The notes: generated by a model not told the origin, from the sequence alone. Numbered from the stretch's first letter, positions 8,836 through 18,213 are shown. The stretch is DNA of 64,000 bases from Ancylobacter pratisalsi (GCF_010669125.1 NZ_CP048630.1:930001-994000), one strand, 5' to 3'. A program made the numbers and translations.

Positions 8836-9243
8836 TTCAGGCTCCGTGAGGAGACTGGATTTGAACGATCTGGATTGGCTGACGGACGAGCAGATGGCGC
8901 GGCTCGGGCGGATGATCGCCGGGTGAAAAGACGAACCTCGGGCGCCTGATCGGCCGCACCAAAGGTGGCATGAACACCAAGTTCCATGCCGTCACCGACG
9001 CGAACGCCCCTCCCCTTGAGCGTCTTCATGGCCGCTGGCCAGGTCAGTGATTACATCGGTGCGGCGGCCCTGCCGGACGAATTGCCCAAGGCGCCATAAC
9101 CGCATCGAGATCATGTTCCGCTGCCTGAAAGACTGGCGAGGCGTCGCAACCCGCGATGACCGATGCCCGACGGCCTTCTTCTCCGCCATCGCCCTCGCTG
9201 CCACCGTCATCATTTGGCTCTGGTCAATGACTCCCGACCCTAA
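8828..9243 (+). mobile_element. IS5-family (IS427-like) transposase remnant, left copy
   Basis: Broken pieces of one transposase can be read in order in different frames: DLDWLTDEQMARLGRMIA, then NTKFHAVTDA, then QVSDYIGAAALPDELPKA, and finally NRIEIMFRCLKDWRGVA with RCPTAFFSAIALAATVI. The central part carrying most of the DDE region is deleted and several frameshifts are present, so it is inactive. The element begins with CGATATGATTCAGGCTCC (8828-8845), which occurs identically and in inverted orientation at 13957-13974. Confidence 0.82.
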
Positions 9244-9409
9244 GGGCTCCCGCCCAGTCCGAAAGTGTCTTGATGTCGGCAAGGATATCATCGGGCGGCC
9301 GCGCCGACGATCGCTCTCGATCACCAGTTTGCGACCCAGCGGACGGAGCCAATCTTCAACCGGAAAGGGCCGATGGCGGGAAATGCAAAGCCCTTCGTCG
9401 CGGATTGGT

Positions 9410-9810
9410 CTCTTTGTCCAGGCCGCACATGAAGGACGAGGAAACCGAGATTGGGGAACTGCCTCCGCCGCGCCGCACATGGAGAGCCACCGCGCACGCA
9501 TGCCCTCGACAATCCCGCGCCTGCGATCGCCGCGAGCGGTCATCTCCACCCGGTGCAGGGTCATGTCGATGCTGAGGGCCGACCTTACGATTTCCTGTTA
9601 CGCATGCTGCAGCCACACGAGCTGGCGGCCGCGTTGGGATTCAATTCACAGGAGGCGACCTACGAGTTCGCCGGCACTAAGACCGAGCAGATCAAACAGG
9701 TCTGCAACGCGGTCTCAAAGATGAAGATGCGCGCCGGCGTCGGCGCGTTGAGAGCCGATCCCGTGCCGGTCCAGCCCGCACCGGCTGAGTTTCGGGAGGC
9801 GGCGGAATGA
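9410..9810 (+). pseudogene. Phage-type C5 cytosine DNA methyltransferase, C-terminal fragment
   Basis: The frame ending at 9810 contains RMLQPHELAAALGF, then ATYEFAGTKTEQIKQVCNAV. This matches motifs IX-X of cytosine-C5 DNA methylases, where the usual form is RMLxPxELxxAMGF ... QIGNAV. Upstream in the same frame are weaker repeats of the type PPRTHALDNPAPAI, as found in the target-recognition part of phage and prophage methylases. The catalytic N-terminal two thirds (PCQ and ENV motifs) are absent and the sequence abuts an IS remnant, so this is a remnant. The left boundary is approximate. Confidence 0.65.
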
Positions 9811-9938
9811 ACGCGAGTGTCTCACTGCCGCTCTGGGTGTTTCTCCTCAGCCTTTGGCTGGCGGGGGCGTTCGGCTTCAGTGTCGGCTTTCTCTGGGCTG
9901 CGCTGTGCAGGTTGAACAAGGAGAGCGGCCGCTGCTGA
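9807..9938 (+). CDS. Small single-span membrane protein (43 aa), phage-remnant neighbour
   Basis: The ATG at 9807 overlaps the TGA of the methyltransferase fragment (ATGA), and the frame closes at 9936-9938 after 43 codons. The product has one clear hydrophobic segment, LPLWVFLLSLWLAGAFGFSV, continuing to about residue 32, and a short basic tail (RLNKESGR). The translational coupling suggests that it was a downstream gene of the same phage or prophage operon. No family is recognised. It may be expressed or simply left over. Confidence 0.5.
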   Translation: MNASVSLPLWVFLLSLWLAGAFGFSVGFLWAALCRLNKESGRC

Positions 9939-10209
9939 CAAGCTGATCCCGCTCATCAGGTTCGACGACGAGCGGTTCGGATTCGGAACAACGGTCTATA
10001 AATACCGTCATTGCCTCCTGCGTTCCGGCGGCGCCCCGACGAAGACCGACGGCGAGGAAATCGCCGCAAAGAAGGCTGGCCGGCGTGGTGGTCTATCGTC
10101 CCCGGAGGCGAGAGATGGGGGCGTCGCGCAGAATGGGAAGCAAGCGCAGAGCGTGGTCTTCGGGCCGCGCCCGCTGGCCGAAAACGAAGATTGAACCTGG
10201 AGACACGCA
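9939..10209. other. Non-coding stretch before the DUF1254 gene
   Basis: No convincing gene. The sequence GGTCTATAAATACC near 9995 is AT-rich and could hold a promoter for the following gene, but no clear -35/-10 pair is seen. Confidence 0.4.
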
Positions 10210-11643
10210 ATGAAGCCACGAACAGCACTAGCGGGAACGATGCTCGCGGCCTCCCTCTTGTTGGGAGTTGGGGCCGGCCACGCTCAAGATCTCACCCAAG
10301 AAGAGGCGAACACGATCGCGGTGGAGGCGTATCTGTACGTCTATCCGCTCGTCACCATGGACCTGACGAGGCGGCAGATGACCAGTCTGGATCCCGCCAA
10401 GAATGCGTTCGGCGGGCCGGAGAACTGGTTCACGAATGTTCGTGCCTATCCGCCCGCGAACGAAAAGGCGGTCGTTCGGCCGAATTTCGATACGCTCTAC
10501 TCCTCCACTTTCCTCGACTTGTCCAAGGAGCCCGCTATCGTATCGGTTCCCGATACCGGCGGGCGCTACTACCTGCTTCCCATGCTCGACATGTGGACAG
10601 ACGTCTTCGCTTCACCCGGCTGGCGGACGACCGGCACCAAGGCGACGAACTTTCTCGTGACCCCGCCCGGCTGGCGGCCGGACGTCGGCGAGGATTTCGC
10701 CAAGACGCTCGGCCTTCCCGACGGCACGCGCAGGATCGAAGCGCCGACGCCGCTCGTCTGGATCATCGGGCGCACCAAGACTGACGGCCCTTCGGACTAC
10801 GCGGCCGTTCACAAGATTCAGGACGGTTTCAAGATCACTCCCCTGTCAAAGTGGGGGCAGGAGATCTCGCCGCCGAAGTTCTCGCCGGACCCGACCGTCG
10901 ACACGAAGACGCCGCCGAAGATCCAGGTCGACACCATGGCTGGGAAGGATTATTTCGCCTACGCTGCCGAGCTTATGAAGGTCGCCCCTCCGCACCTCAC
11001 AGACCAGCCGATCATCGCGCGCATGGAGCGACTTGGCCTACGGCGAGGCCAGAGCTTCGATGTCGACGGCGCCGATCCGGTCGTGAAGGCCGCCATTGAG
11101 GCCGCGCCCAAGACCGCGCAACAGCTGATGGCCTGGAAGGCACCTAGGATCGCGCAAACCGTCAACGGGTGGTCGATGGATGTCGACACGGTAGGCGTCT
11201 ACGGCGACTATTATCTGAAGCGGGCGATCCTGACGCAGATCGGGCTCGGCGCCAACGTGCCGCAGGATGCGATCTACCCGATCGCGGTGACCGACGGCGA
11301 CGGACAGCCGCTCGACGGTACGAACCGGTACGTTCTGCATTTCGAGGCGTCCCAGATTCCGCCGGTCGACGCCTTCTGGTCAGTCACCATCTATGATGAC
11401 GACGGCTTTCAGGTCGCCAACAGCCTGAACCGGTTCGCGCTTTCGAGCTGGATGCCTCTCAAACGTAACCCCAATGGGTCTATCGACCTTTATTTCCAGA
11501 AGGATAGCCCCGGCAACGACAAAGAGGCGAACTGGCTGCCGGCGCCAGACGGGCCGTTTAACGTAACCATGCGGCTTTACGCACCTCGTCCCGAGGCGCT
11601 GATCGGGAAATGGGCGCCGCCGGCGATCGCCAAGGTCAAATAG
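10210..11643 (+). CDS. DUF1254/DUF1214 domain secreted protein
   Basis: A 477-residue protein with a signal peptide (about residues 1-25, ending GVGAGHAQ). The N-terminal DUF1254 part contains EAYLYVYPLVTMDLTRRQM, FGGPENWFTNVRAYP, and NFDTLYSSTFLDLSKEP. The C-terminal DUF1214 part contains YDDDGFQVANSLNRFALSSW and PNGSIDLYFQ. Proteins of this family are common and usually periplasmic, and their biochemical role is not settled. Start chosen at the ATG preceded by TGGAGA. It lies inside the island bounded by IS5-family ends, 253 bp upstream of the SnoaL-like gene, and may share a transcript with it. Confidence 0.93.
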   Translation: MKPRTALAGTMLAASLLLGVGAGHAQDLTQEEANTIAVEAYLYVYPLVTMDLTRRQMTSLDPAKNAFGGPENWFTNVRAYPPANEKAVVRPNFDTLYSSTFLDLSKEPAIVSVPDTGGRYYLLPMLDMWTDVFASPGWRTTGTKATNFLVTPPGWRPDVGEDFAKTLGLPDGTRRIEAPTPLVWIIGRTKTDGPSDYAAVHKIQDGFKITPLSKWGQEISPPKFSPDPTVDTKTPPKIQVDTMAGKDYFAYAAELMKVAPPHLTDQPIIARMERLGLRRGQSFDVDGADPVVKAAIEAAPKTAQQLMAWKAPRIAQTVNGWSMDVDTVGVYGDYYLKRAILTQIGLGANVPQDAIYPIAVTDGDGQPLDGTNRYVLHFEASQIPPVDAFWSVTIYDDDGFQVANSLNRFALSSWMPLKRNPNGSIDLYFQKDSPGNDKEANWLPAPDGPFNVTMRLYAPRPEALIGKWAPPAIAKVK

Positions 11644-11896
11644 CTTCTGATCCCCAGGACCCAATAGAGGCCCTGAGCCGCTGATGATGACGACGCGCAT
11701 GCGGTACCTTTCCGGCGCAGGCCGGGCCAGGCGACGGTCTCGCATGCGCATCGCTCCGTCCCGGGGAACACGCCGGAACCCCGCGAACAGGAGCTGCCTC
11801 GACAAGGCCGCCGCGCACCAGCGCGATCCCTCGCCCGCGCTGGCTTTGCCTGGTGGAGGCAGAGCGCCGCAGCGTTCAAAGCTGAGAGAGAGAAAG

Positions 11897-12481
11897 ATGA
11901 AACAGTTCCTGTTCCGGATCTTGGCGATCCACCTTCTCGCCATTCCCGCTTCTGCCGGCCTCGCCCAGACGGCCGTTCCAAAGGGCGGAGCCCTCGCCGC
12001 CGACATCACGGCGCTTCGTTCCTATGCGCCCGGCGTCAATCCGGGCGCGACCGAGTTCGACGCGATTGATCGGGCAGCGATCGCCAATCTGATCTACGCC
12101 TACGCCTTCGCCTACGACAACGGAGAACCGGACGCTTGGCTCGGCCTGTTTACCCAGGACGCGGTGTTCGTCGCCGGCGTCCCGGGCCAGACGCCGGTTT
12201 CCTTCACGGGCGAGGGCTTCCGCACGTTCTGGACCGAGCGAATGAAAACGTTCCGCTCTTCCGGCAACCTGCGGCGGCACCTGATGTCGAACATCCTGTT
12301 CCTCGACCAGACGGCCGACACGGCGCATGTCAGCGTCGCGGGGCTGCTGACCAACGCCAAGGACGGCAAGACGTTCAGCGCCGTATCCAGCCTCAACTAC
12401 GAAGGCTGGCTGGTGAAGGGGCCGGCGGGCTGGAAGATCGCGTGCTGGCACGACTTTCCGGACGCCGCATTCCCGGAATAG
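11897..12481 (+). CDS. SnoaL/NTF2-like domain protein with signal peptide
   Basis: The ATG at 11897 follows AGAGAGAGAAAG and begins a 194-residue protein with a signal peptide (AIHLLAIPASAGLAQ). The mature part has the SnoaL-like pattern DRAAIANLIYAYAFAYDNGEPDAWLGLFTQDAVF, a cone-shaped alpha+beta fold that binds small hydrophobic ligands or carries out hydrolase, cyclase or isomerase chemistry. An upstream extension of the frame to 11684 lacks a signal sequence at the right place and is rejected. It sits between the DUF1254 gene and an AraC regulator. The function is unknown. Confidence 0.87.
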   Translation: MKQFLFRILAIHLLAIPASAGLAQTAVPKGGALAADITALRSYAPGVNPGATEFDAIDRAAIANLIYAYAFAYDNGEPDAWLGLFTQDAVFVAGVPGQTPVSFTGEGFRTFWTERMKTFRSSGNLRRHLMSNILFLDQTADTAHVSVAGLLTNAKDGKTFSAVSSLNYEGWLVKGPAGWKIACWHDFPDAAFPE

Positions 12482-12606
12482 CGCCGCCCTGGGCGTGTCG
12501 ACGCGTCGCCTCCCATCCCCCCTCACCTTCTGCTTGCGCGCCACGCTAACTTTCGTCATGACCGACGCTGGCTTTCTGAAATTTCGCGACGGTCGGGAGG
12601 GGGCGG

Positions 12607-13671
12607 ATGGCAATTGACCGATCGATACCCCTGGTCCGGGCAAGCGGCCTCGGTCCGCTTCCGGCGGTCTTCGAACAGCGGGCCGGGGAGCGCGCCCTCT
12701 GGAAGGCCTTCGAACAGGAAGGACTGCCGCTCGCGGTGATCGGCGCGCCGCAGACGCCCGTTCCATTGGGCTCCATGATCGGCGTCTTCGAAAGATGCGC
12801 TCGCCTTCTGGGCGACCGGACGTTCGGGATCGACGTCGGCTTCGAAATGGCAAAGGCTTGGGGCTATGGCTTGTGGGGCGCCTACGGCGCCGCCGCCCCG
12901 ACACTCGGTCAGGCGATCGAGCGATATTGCCGGACCTTCCGCGCCCATGCCCTCAGCGGGAGGCTGGAGCTTCTCCCGCGCGGCGTCCACCGGGTCTGGC
13001 GCTGTGTGGGGCCGCCGTTCAGTTTGCCTGCCATCCACCACGCCGATCACCTGATTGGGCCGATGATACTCCTCTCCAGAGAGTATCTGGGCTCCCGATG
13101 GACGCCAAAATGGATCGAGGTCTCCTATCTCCGCGACGCTGATGCCCATCTGCTCGAAGACAGGCTGCAGATCCCGATCCGCTACGGTTGCGGCGGCATG
13201 GGGCTCGCCTTCGCTCCCGAAGATCTGCTCGCACGGCGGACGCGAGATCCTGCGAAGGGTTCCGAAATCGTGACGCTGCGGGAAGTTGTCGCCGACGTGG
13301 TTCTGTCGCGCGCCGCCGAACCGGCCCGCTCAGTTTCGGCCATCGTGGCGCTTCGGCTTCTCGACGGGCAGACCGACATCGACGGAACGGCGCGCATGGC
13401 CGGCGCGAGCGTCCGGAACCTGCAACGCCTGCTTGCTCAAGAGGGCTACACCTATCGCGAAGTAATCGACGCGGCGCGCAGGGCCCGGGCGCTCAGCCTG
13501 TTGCAGGAAACGGAGAGGCCGATCCTCGAAATCGCGATGCTGCTCGGCTACGAGGATCACGCCAGCTTCTCCAGGGCCTTCCGTCGCTGGATGGGCTGCG
13601 CGCCCTCGGAATTCAGAGATCGCACCCAACCTGTAGTGTTGGCGCAAACTGCGAAGCTGCTCGGCGCCTAG
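12607..13671 (+). CDS. AraC-family transcriptional regulator (arabinose-binding-like N-terminus)
   Basis: A 354-residue regulator. The N-terminal 200 residues look like the Arabinose_bd/OruR-type ligand domain (GAAAPTLGQAIERYCRTFRAH), and the C-terminal 90 residues form the two helix-turn-helix motifs of AraC proteins (RMAGASVRNLQRLLAQEG; ILEIAMLLGYEDHASFSRAFRRW). It is the last gene before the right IS5-family remnant. It probably controls the two secreted proteins upstream of it, which is inferred only from position. Confidence 0.92.
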   Translation: MAIDRSIPLVRASGLGPLPAVFEQRAGERALWKAFEQEGLPLAVIGAPQTPVPLGSMIGVFERCARLLGDRTFGIDVGFEMAKAWGYGLWGAYGAAAPTLGQAIERYCRTFRAHALSGRLELLPRGVHRVWRCVGPPFSLPAIHHADHLIGPMILLSREYLGSRWTPKWIEVSYLRDADAHLLEDRLQIPIRYGCGGMGLAFAPEDLLARRTRDPAKGSEIVTLREVVADVVLSRAAEPARSVSAIVALRLLDGQTDIDGTARMAGASVRNLQRLLAQEGYTYREVIDAARRARALSLLQETERPILEIAMLLGYEDHASFSRAFRRWMGCAPSEFRDRTQPVVLAQTAKLLGA

Positions 13672-13679
13672 GCTCAGGG

Positions 13680-13975
13680 CAAGCTGATCACGGCCAGAAG
13701 AGCACGGTGGCCGCGGGAGCCGAGAAGAAGACGGTTGGACATCGGTCGTAACGGCTTGCGACGCCGCGCCAATCCTTGAGGCGGTGAAACATGATCTCGA
13801 TGCGGTTGCGCCAGCGCAGCCCGTTCCGATTGACGAAGATGATCCCGCTCAGCACCCGTCGGTCATCGACCCGTGGCTCTTGGGAACATACGGTGACAGA
13901 CGCGCCATCCGCTCGTCCGTTAGCCAATAAAGACCGCTCCCACTCAGCCTCTTCGGGGAGCCTGAATCATATCGC
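13680..13975 (-). mobile_element. IS5-family (IS427-like) transposase remnant, right copy
   Basis: Read on the minus strand, the N-terminal transposase sequence MRYDSGSPKRLSGSGLYWLTDERMARLSPY is visible in overlapping pieces. RVDDRRVLSGIIFVNRNGLRWR follows and is joined directly to NRIEIMFHRLKDWRGVASR and RCPTVFFSAPAATV. The whole central catalytic part between GLRWR and NRIEIMF is deleted. The outer end CGATATGATTCAGGCTCC (minus strand, 13974-13957) is identical to that of the copy at 8828, and the two copies point towards each other. Confidence 0.82.
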
Positions 13976-14333
13976 AGCCCGCCGATGAGGGGACCTGCGC
14001 CTAGGATTTGCCGCCCTTCGTCGTCGAAGGGGTCCATAAAGCCCATCACGGCTCAAGCGAGCGTGGGGACGTCTATTCCGTACGTTCCGATTTTTCGCAG
14101 CCAGCCAAAGTCTAACCTATTGAAGCTGGCGCGCCGACCAAGTCGAAACCAGGAACACCTATATCGTTGAAATTGCCCTCAATTAGACGGGTGGCGACCT
14201 GGTCTTCTGCGAAGGGATAATGGGTAGGCACCTCAGGGAGTCGTCTTGGAATGGCAGGTTTGCGGCGCCGCTCTAGATGACCGACTACAGCACACCCTCT
14301 CCTCGGAGCGACTGTTTGCCCGAGGATTGATTT
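13976..14333. other. Intergenic region without a recognisable gene
   Basis: 358 bases between the IS remnant and the SMP-30 gene. No open frame with a family signature, no RNA fold and no long repeat was seen. Base composition is lower in GC than the flanks, consistent with old inserted or eroded DNA. Confidence 0.5.
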
Positions 14334-15239
14334 TCACCGGCCTCTGAATGTCTGCTCGGCGATCCCCACGAAGCCCGTTTGCACGGCGAAAAGCGAGCCG
14401 GAGAGCGGAGCTGCTTCCAGCAGCGGAGCCGTCAGCTCCAGCCGCGCGCTGGTGGCAAAAAGAACAGCCTGCCCCCTCCCACCAAAGGCAACACTCGTAA
14501 GGCGCGGTACCGGCAAAGGCATTACAAGCACACGCTCCCCATCCGACGAAAAGCGGGTAACCCGCCAGCCATCCCAGTGCGCCACCCAGACGCCCCCGTC
14601 GGCGTCAACGGTCAGTCCGTCTGGATAACCCTCGTCGATCGCCATTTCGGCGAAAACCCGGCGATTGCGGAGACCGACGACATCGGGCGCGAGATCATAG
14701 GCAAGAATTCGCCGTCCAACACTGTCGCTGAGATAGAGCACATCGCCATCCGGCGAGAAGGCCGGTCCGTTGACCACGGTGAAGCCGCTGTCCGCCAACA
14801 CGGGAGGCGATCCAGGTGCCCAGCACCACAGCGCACCCCGTGGATCGGTCTCGGCGAGATCGCTCGTACCGATCCAGAGGCGTCCCCACCGGTCGACCTT
14901 GGCATCATTATAACCGATGCCGCCGCGTCCTACTTCGGGATGGCAGAGCGGTTCCATGTCGTCGCGCTCCCAGTCGTACAGCCACAAGCCATCGGAGGCG
15001 CTCAGTACGAGGCGGCCGGGTCCATCCCCGGCGACGATAGCGCCCAGCGGCGGCGGACGATCGATCCGGCGGGTCTTGACCCTCCCCTCGCCGTCCATGC
15101 GGTGCAGGTGCGCAAGGGCCAGGTCGAGCCAGTAGAGGTGGCCATCCACGGGATGCCAAAGCGGTGCCTCCCCGAGTGCGTCCCCGGTTTGAGCGGCGAC
15201 CCAAAAGGTTGGGCGCGACGAGATCGGTCCGCGGGTCAT
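14334..15239 (-). CDS. SMP-30/gluconolactonase-family lactonase
   Basis: A 301-residue six-bladed beta-propeller of the SMP-30 family. LGEAPLWHP at 22-30 carries the metal-binding glutamate. IGYNDAKVDRWGRLWIGT and VVNGPAFSPDGDVLYLSDS give the conserved Asn positions, and YPDGLTVDADGGVWVAHW carries the catalytic Asp. It probably opens a sugar-derived lactone to the aldonic acid. It is the last gene of the leftward run binding protein, ATPase, two permeases, enolase-type dehydratase, lactonase. This fits the sequence sugar dehydrogenase > lactonase > dehydratase encoded in the locus. Confidence 0.93.
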   Translation of the reverse strand: MTRGPISSRPTFWVAAQTGDALGEAPLWHPVDGHLYWLDLALAHLHRMDGEGRVKTRRIDRPPPLGAIVAGDGPGRLVLSASDGLWLYDWERDDMEPLCHPEVGRGGIGYNDAKVDRWGRLWIGTSDLAETDPRGALWCWAPGSPPVLADSGFTVVNGPAFSPDGDVLYLSDSVGRRILAYDLAPDVVGLRNRRVFAEMAIDEGYPDGLTVDADGGVWVAHWDGWRVTRFSSDGERVLVMPLPVPRLTSVAFGGRGQAVLFATSARLELTAPLLEAAPLSGSLFAVQTGFVGIAEQTFRGR

Positions 15240-15259
15240 CGTCCGCCCTTCCCCATGTC

Positions 15260-16477
15260 TCAGGACGCCACGTCCATCGCCGTCATGCCGGCCTTGCCCG
15301 GGTCGCCTCCAGCACGCGAGCTGAACAAGGTCCGGCCTCCGACGGAGATTTCGATATCAACCCGGTATCGATCCAGAGCGGCCTGATCGATCTCCACCCC
15401 TAGGCCCGGCGCCTCGGGCGCCGTGATCTCGCCATTGCCGTCGCGTTCGATGTGGTTGGCTGTCAGCTCCACCGCGAGCGGTTGCAGCGCCACCGGAAAT
15501 TCGCAAAGCGTCGCCTCCGCCACGCCGGCGTAGGGCTGAAGCGAGGCGCTCAGCGCGAGGTTCGAGGTGAAGGTGTGGTTCACATAGGTGACGCCCTTGG
15601 CTCGCGCATGGTCGGCCACCCGCTTGGCCGGGCCGATGCCACCGATGCGCCCGCAATCGATCTGCACGTAGCCGATGCCACCGAAATCGATGAGATTGCG
15701 GGCCATGTGGAAATTGTGGGCGCCTTCGCCGCCGGCCATCTTCACCGTGCTGCGCGCGGCGAGCGCGGCATATTCGCTATAGGCGCTGGCAGCGAACGGC
15801 TCCTCCAGCCAGGTGGCGCGCGCCGCCTCGAGGGCCGGAAGGCGCTCCGACGCGCGCTCGACGTCCTCGCCGAAGATCTGGCCGACATCGACGAGGAGGA
15901 TTCCATCCGCGCCCAGCCCCTCGCGGGCGGCGACGAGATGGTCGACATCGACATTGAGCGCGCCACGCCCGATCGGGCCCCAGCCGAACTTCACCGCACG
16001 AAAGCCGTCCGCGCGCGAGCGCCGGCCGCGTTCCAGCGTCTCCTGCGGCGTGTCGCCGAAGAGTTGCGAGGCGTAAGGCGTCTTGCGGCAGGAACGGTCA
16101 TAGCCGAGCAGCTTCCAGACCGGTTCGCCGCGCGCCTTGCCGAGCAGATCCCAAAGCGCCATCTCGATGCCCGACCAGGTATGCGTGGCCTGCAGCAGGT
16201 CCATGCTGTCATATTCGATCTGTGCCGCGATGCGGATGATGTCCTGCTGGCCATCGAGACGCTGGCCGAGCACGGAATTGCGGACCGGCTGGCACGCCCC
16301 ATGCGACATCGGGCAGACGAATGCGGCGATGGAGGGCAGCGGCGCCGCCTCGCACTCACCCCAGCCGACATGTCCGCCGGCCGCCACGCGCACGACCAGC
16401 GCATCCTGGCTGCCATCGGCGGCCGTGGTGATCTCGGGCATGGCGAGATAGAAAAAATCGACGGTTTCGATCTTCAT
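15260..16477 (-). CDS. Enolase-superfamily sugar-acid dehydratase (mandelate racemase/MLE family), copy 1
   Basis: A 405-residue mandelate racemase-type protein. The metal ligands can be placed in LLVDVGQIFG, TWLEEPFAAS and MAGGEGAHN, and the general acid/base region in VQIDCGRIGGI with YVNHTFTSNLAL. The N-terminal capping domain has WSGIEMALWDLLGKARGEPVW. The first basic motif is GFRAVKFGWGP. Such enzymes dehydrate aldonic acids to 2-keto-3-deoxy acids. It is 20 bp from the lactonase gene and downstream of the ABC permeases. A paralogue at 25128-26297 has a closer K-x-x-K pair (GFKAFKIGWGP), so the two probably differ in substrate stereochemistry. Confidence 0.92.
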   Translation of the reverse strand: MKIETVDFFYLAMPEITTAADGSQDALVVRVAAGGHVGWGECEAAPLPSIAAFVCPMSHGACQPVRNSVLGQRLDGQQDIIRIAAQIEYDSMDLLQATHTWSGIEMALWDLLGKARGEPVWKLLGYDRSCRKTPYASQLFGDTPQETLERGRRSRADGFRAVKFGWGPIGRGALNVDVDHLVAAREGLGADGILLVDVGQIFGEDVERASERLPALEAARATWLEEPFAASAYSEYAALAARSTVKMAGGEGAHNFHMARNLIDFGGIGYVQIDCGRIGGIGPAKRVADHARAKGVTYVNHTFTSNLALSASLQPYAGVAEATLCEFPVALQPLAVELTANHIERDGNGEITAPEAPGLGVEIDQAALDRYRVDIEISVGGRTLFSSRAGGDPGKAGMTAMDVAS

Positions 16478-16534
16478 GGGACGCGTCTTTTCTCGAAAAG
16501 CGGGATGGTGTAGCAGGCACGGCGGTGCGGCGTG

Positions 16535-17332
16535 TCAGCCGCGTTCGCCGGCGCGTTGCATCAGTCCGATGGCAAAGGTAATGGCGGCGGTGAACAGAAG
16601 GATCAGCGTCGCCAGAGCGTTGATTTCCGGTACGAAACCGACCCGCATCATCGCCCACAGGCGGATCGGCAGCGTCGTCTCCGAGCCGGCGACGAAGAGA
16701 GTGATCAGCGTCTCGTCGAAGGAGATGGCGAAGGCGAGAAGCACGCCGGAGATCAGCGCCGGCCGCATCTGAGGCAGGATCACGTAGGCCAGCGTCTGTA
16801 CGCGCGAGGCGCCGAGATCGAGCGAAGCCTCGGTGAAGCTGCTGCCCAGCAATTGCAGGCGCACCAGCACCGTGCGGTACACCACCGGCACGATGAAGAC
16901 GATGTGCGCGATGATGATGGTGACCAGCCCGCGCCCGAGGTCGATCTCGCGGAAGGCGATCAGCAGTGACAGGCCGGTGATGATCGGTGGCAGCAGGAAC
17001 GGCAGGAACACCATGATCTGCATGGCCATGCCGAGGCTGCGCCGCGCCGAGACGAAGTAGAAGGCGAACATCAGCGCCAGCACCAGCGACAACAGGCTCG
17101 CCAGCGTCGCCACGACGAGGGACGTGAACAGTGCGGATAGGATCTCCGCATTGCCGAGCAGCGCGACATAGGGCTCGAGCGAGAAGGAGGCGAAGCTCAG
17201 CTTGCCGCGCACCCGCACCACCTGGAAGAACGAGATAGCGGCGGTCGCCAACAGCGGCGCATAGAGCGCGATAAGGCCGACGGCGGCGATAAAACCGAGC
17301 ACCGCGTCGATGAAGGGCGCCTTCTGCTTCAT
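16535..17332 (-). CDS. ABC transporter permease, PotC-like
   Basis: A 265-residue inner-membrane permease with six predicted hydrophobic segments and the EAA-loop signature EASLDLGASRVQTLAYVILPQ, in which the conserved glycine contacts the ATPase. Together with the gene upstream it forms the heterodimeric channel of a spermidine/putrescine/iron-type importer. Its start overlaps the end of the PotB-like gene by four bases. The neighbouring lactonase and dehydratase suggest that the cargo is a sugar or sugar acid rather than a polyamine. Confidence 0.93.
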   Translation of the reverse strand: MKQKAPFIDAVLGFIAAVGLIALYAPLLATAAISFFQVVRVRGKLSFASFSLEPYVALLGNAEILSALFTSLVVATLASLLSLVLALMFAFYFVSARRSLGMAMQIMVFLPFLLPPIITGLSLLIAFREIDLGRGLVTIIIAHIVFIVPVVYRTVLVRLQLLGSSFTEASLDLGASRVQTLAYVILPQMRPALISGVLLAFAISFDETLITLFVAGSETTLPIRLWAMMRVGFVPEINALATLILLFTAAITFAIGLMQRAGERG

Positions 17333-18213
17333 CGCACATGCTCCCGCCGGATGCTGAGGCCGGCCAGCGCGACCGCAAGCAGCGTGGTGACCAGAAGAAT
17401 GACGGCAAGAGCGGAGCCGAGCGGCCAGTTGAGAGCGAGGCCGAACTGGCTGAACACGATGCGCCCGAAGGTGAATCCCTGCGTGCCGCCGACCATTTGC
17501 GGAGTGACAAAATCGCCGAAGGTGAGAATGAAGGTGAATACCGCGCCCGCCGCGATGCCCGGCCGCCCGAGGGGCAGGACGACGTCGCGCAGCGTCTGCA
17601 GCGGCGTGGCGCCGAGGTCGGCGCAGGCGGCAAGGTAGTTCGCCGGAATGCGATCCAATGCCAGATAGATCGGCAGGATCGCATAGGGCAGATACAGCAC
17701 CGCGAGCGCGATGAAGATGGCGGTCCGCGAGAACAACAGCGCCTCGATCGGCTGATCGATCAGCCCGAGCCCCAGCATGGCTTCGTTCAGCAACCCGCGT
17801 TGCCCCAAAATGGAGCGAATCGAATAGACTTTGATGATGTAGCTCATGAACAGCGGCAGCATGAAGCTCATCAGAATCAGGAAGCGCATGCGCGGGGGAC
17901 GCCGGAATATGAACAGCGCGATGGCGGTGGAGAGCGCCACATTCACCAGCGTGACCTGCAGCGACAGCCCGACCGTCTGCAGATAGACAGGCAGATAGCT
18001 GCCCTCGGTGAAGAAGGCGCGGTAGTTCGCGAGCGTCGGGATGAGAAGGATCTGCCCGTCCCGGAGTGTCCAGAAGCTCACCATCACGAAGGAGAGTATC
18101 GGCATCACCACGAAGAGCAGCGGCAGGCCGAGATTCAACGCATGGGAGAGCCCGGCGCGCAGCAGATCCTGTCGTGAACCGGACCGGGAGGTGTTCATCG
18201 CGCCCTCCCTCAC
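17329..18213 (-). CDS. ABC transporter permease, PotB-like
   Basis: A 294-residue permease. It has an N-terminal span (LNLGLPLLFVVMPILSFVMVSFW), a further set of five spans and the EAA-like loop YLAACADLGATPLQTLRDVVLP. It overlaps both neighbours by four bases, which indicates strict translational coupling in the order ATPase, this permease, second permease. Confidence 0.93.
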   Translation of the reverse strand: MREGAMNTSRSGSRQDLLRAGLSHALNLGLPLLFVVMPILSFVMVSFWTLRDGQILLIPTLANYRAFFTEGSYLPVYLQTVGLSLQVTLVNVALSTAIALFIFRRPPRMRFLILMSFMLPLFMSYIIKVYSIRSILGQRGLLNEAMLGLGLIDQPIEALLFSRTAIFIALAVLYLPYAILPIYLALDRIPANYLAACADLGATPLQTLRDVVLPLGRPGIAAGAVFTFILTFGDFVTPQMVGGTQGFTFGRIVFSQFGLALNWPLGSALAVILLVTTLLAVALAGLSIRREHVR

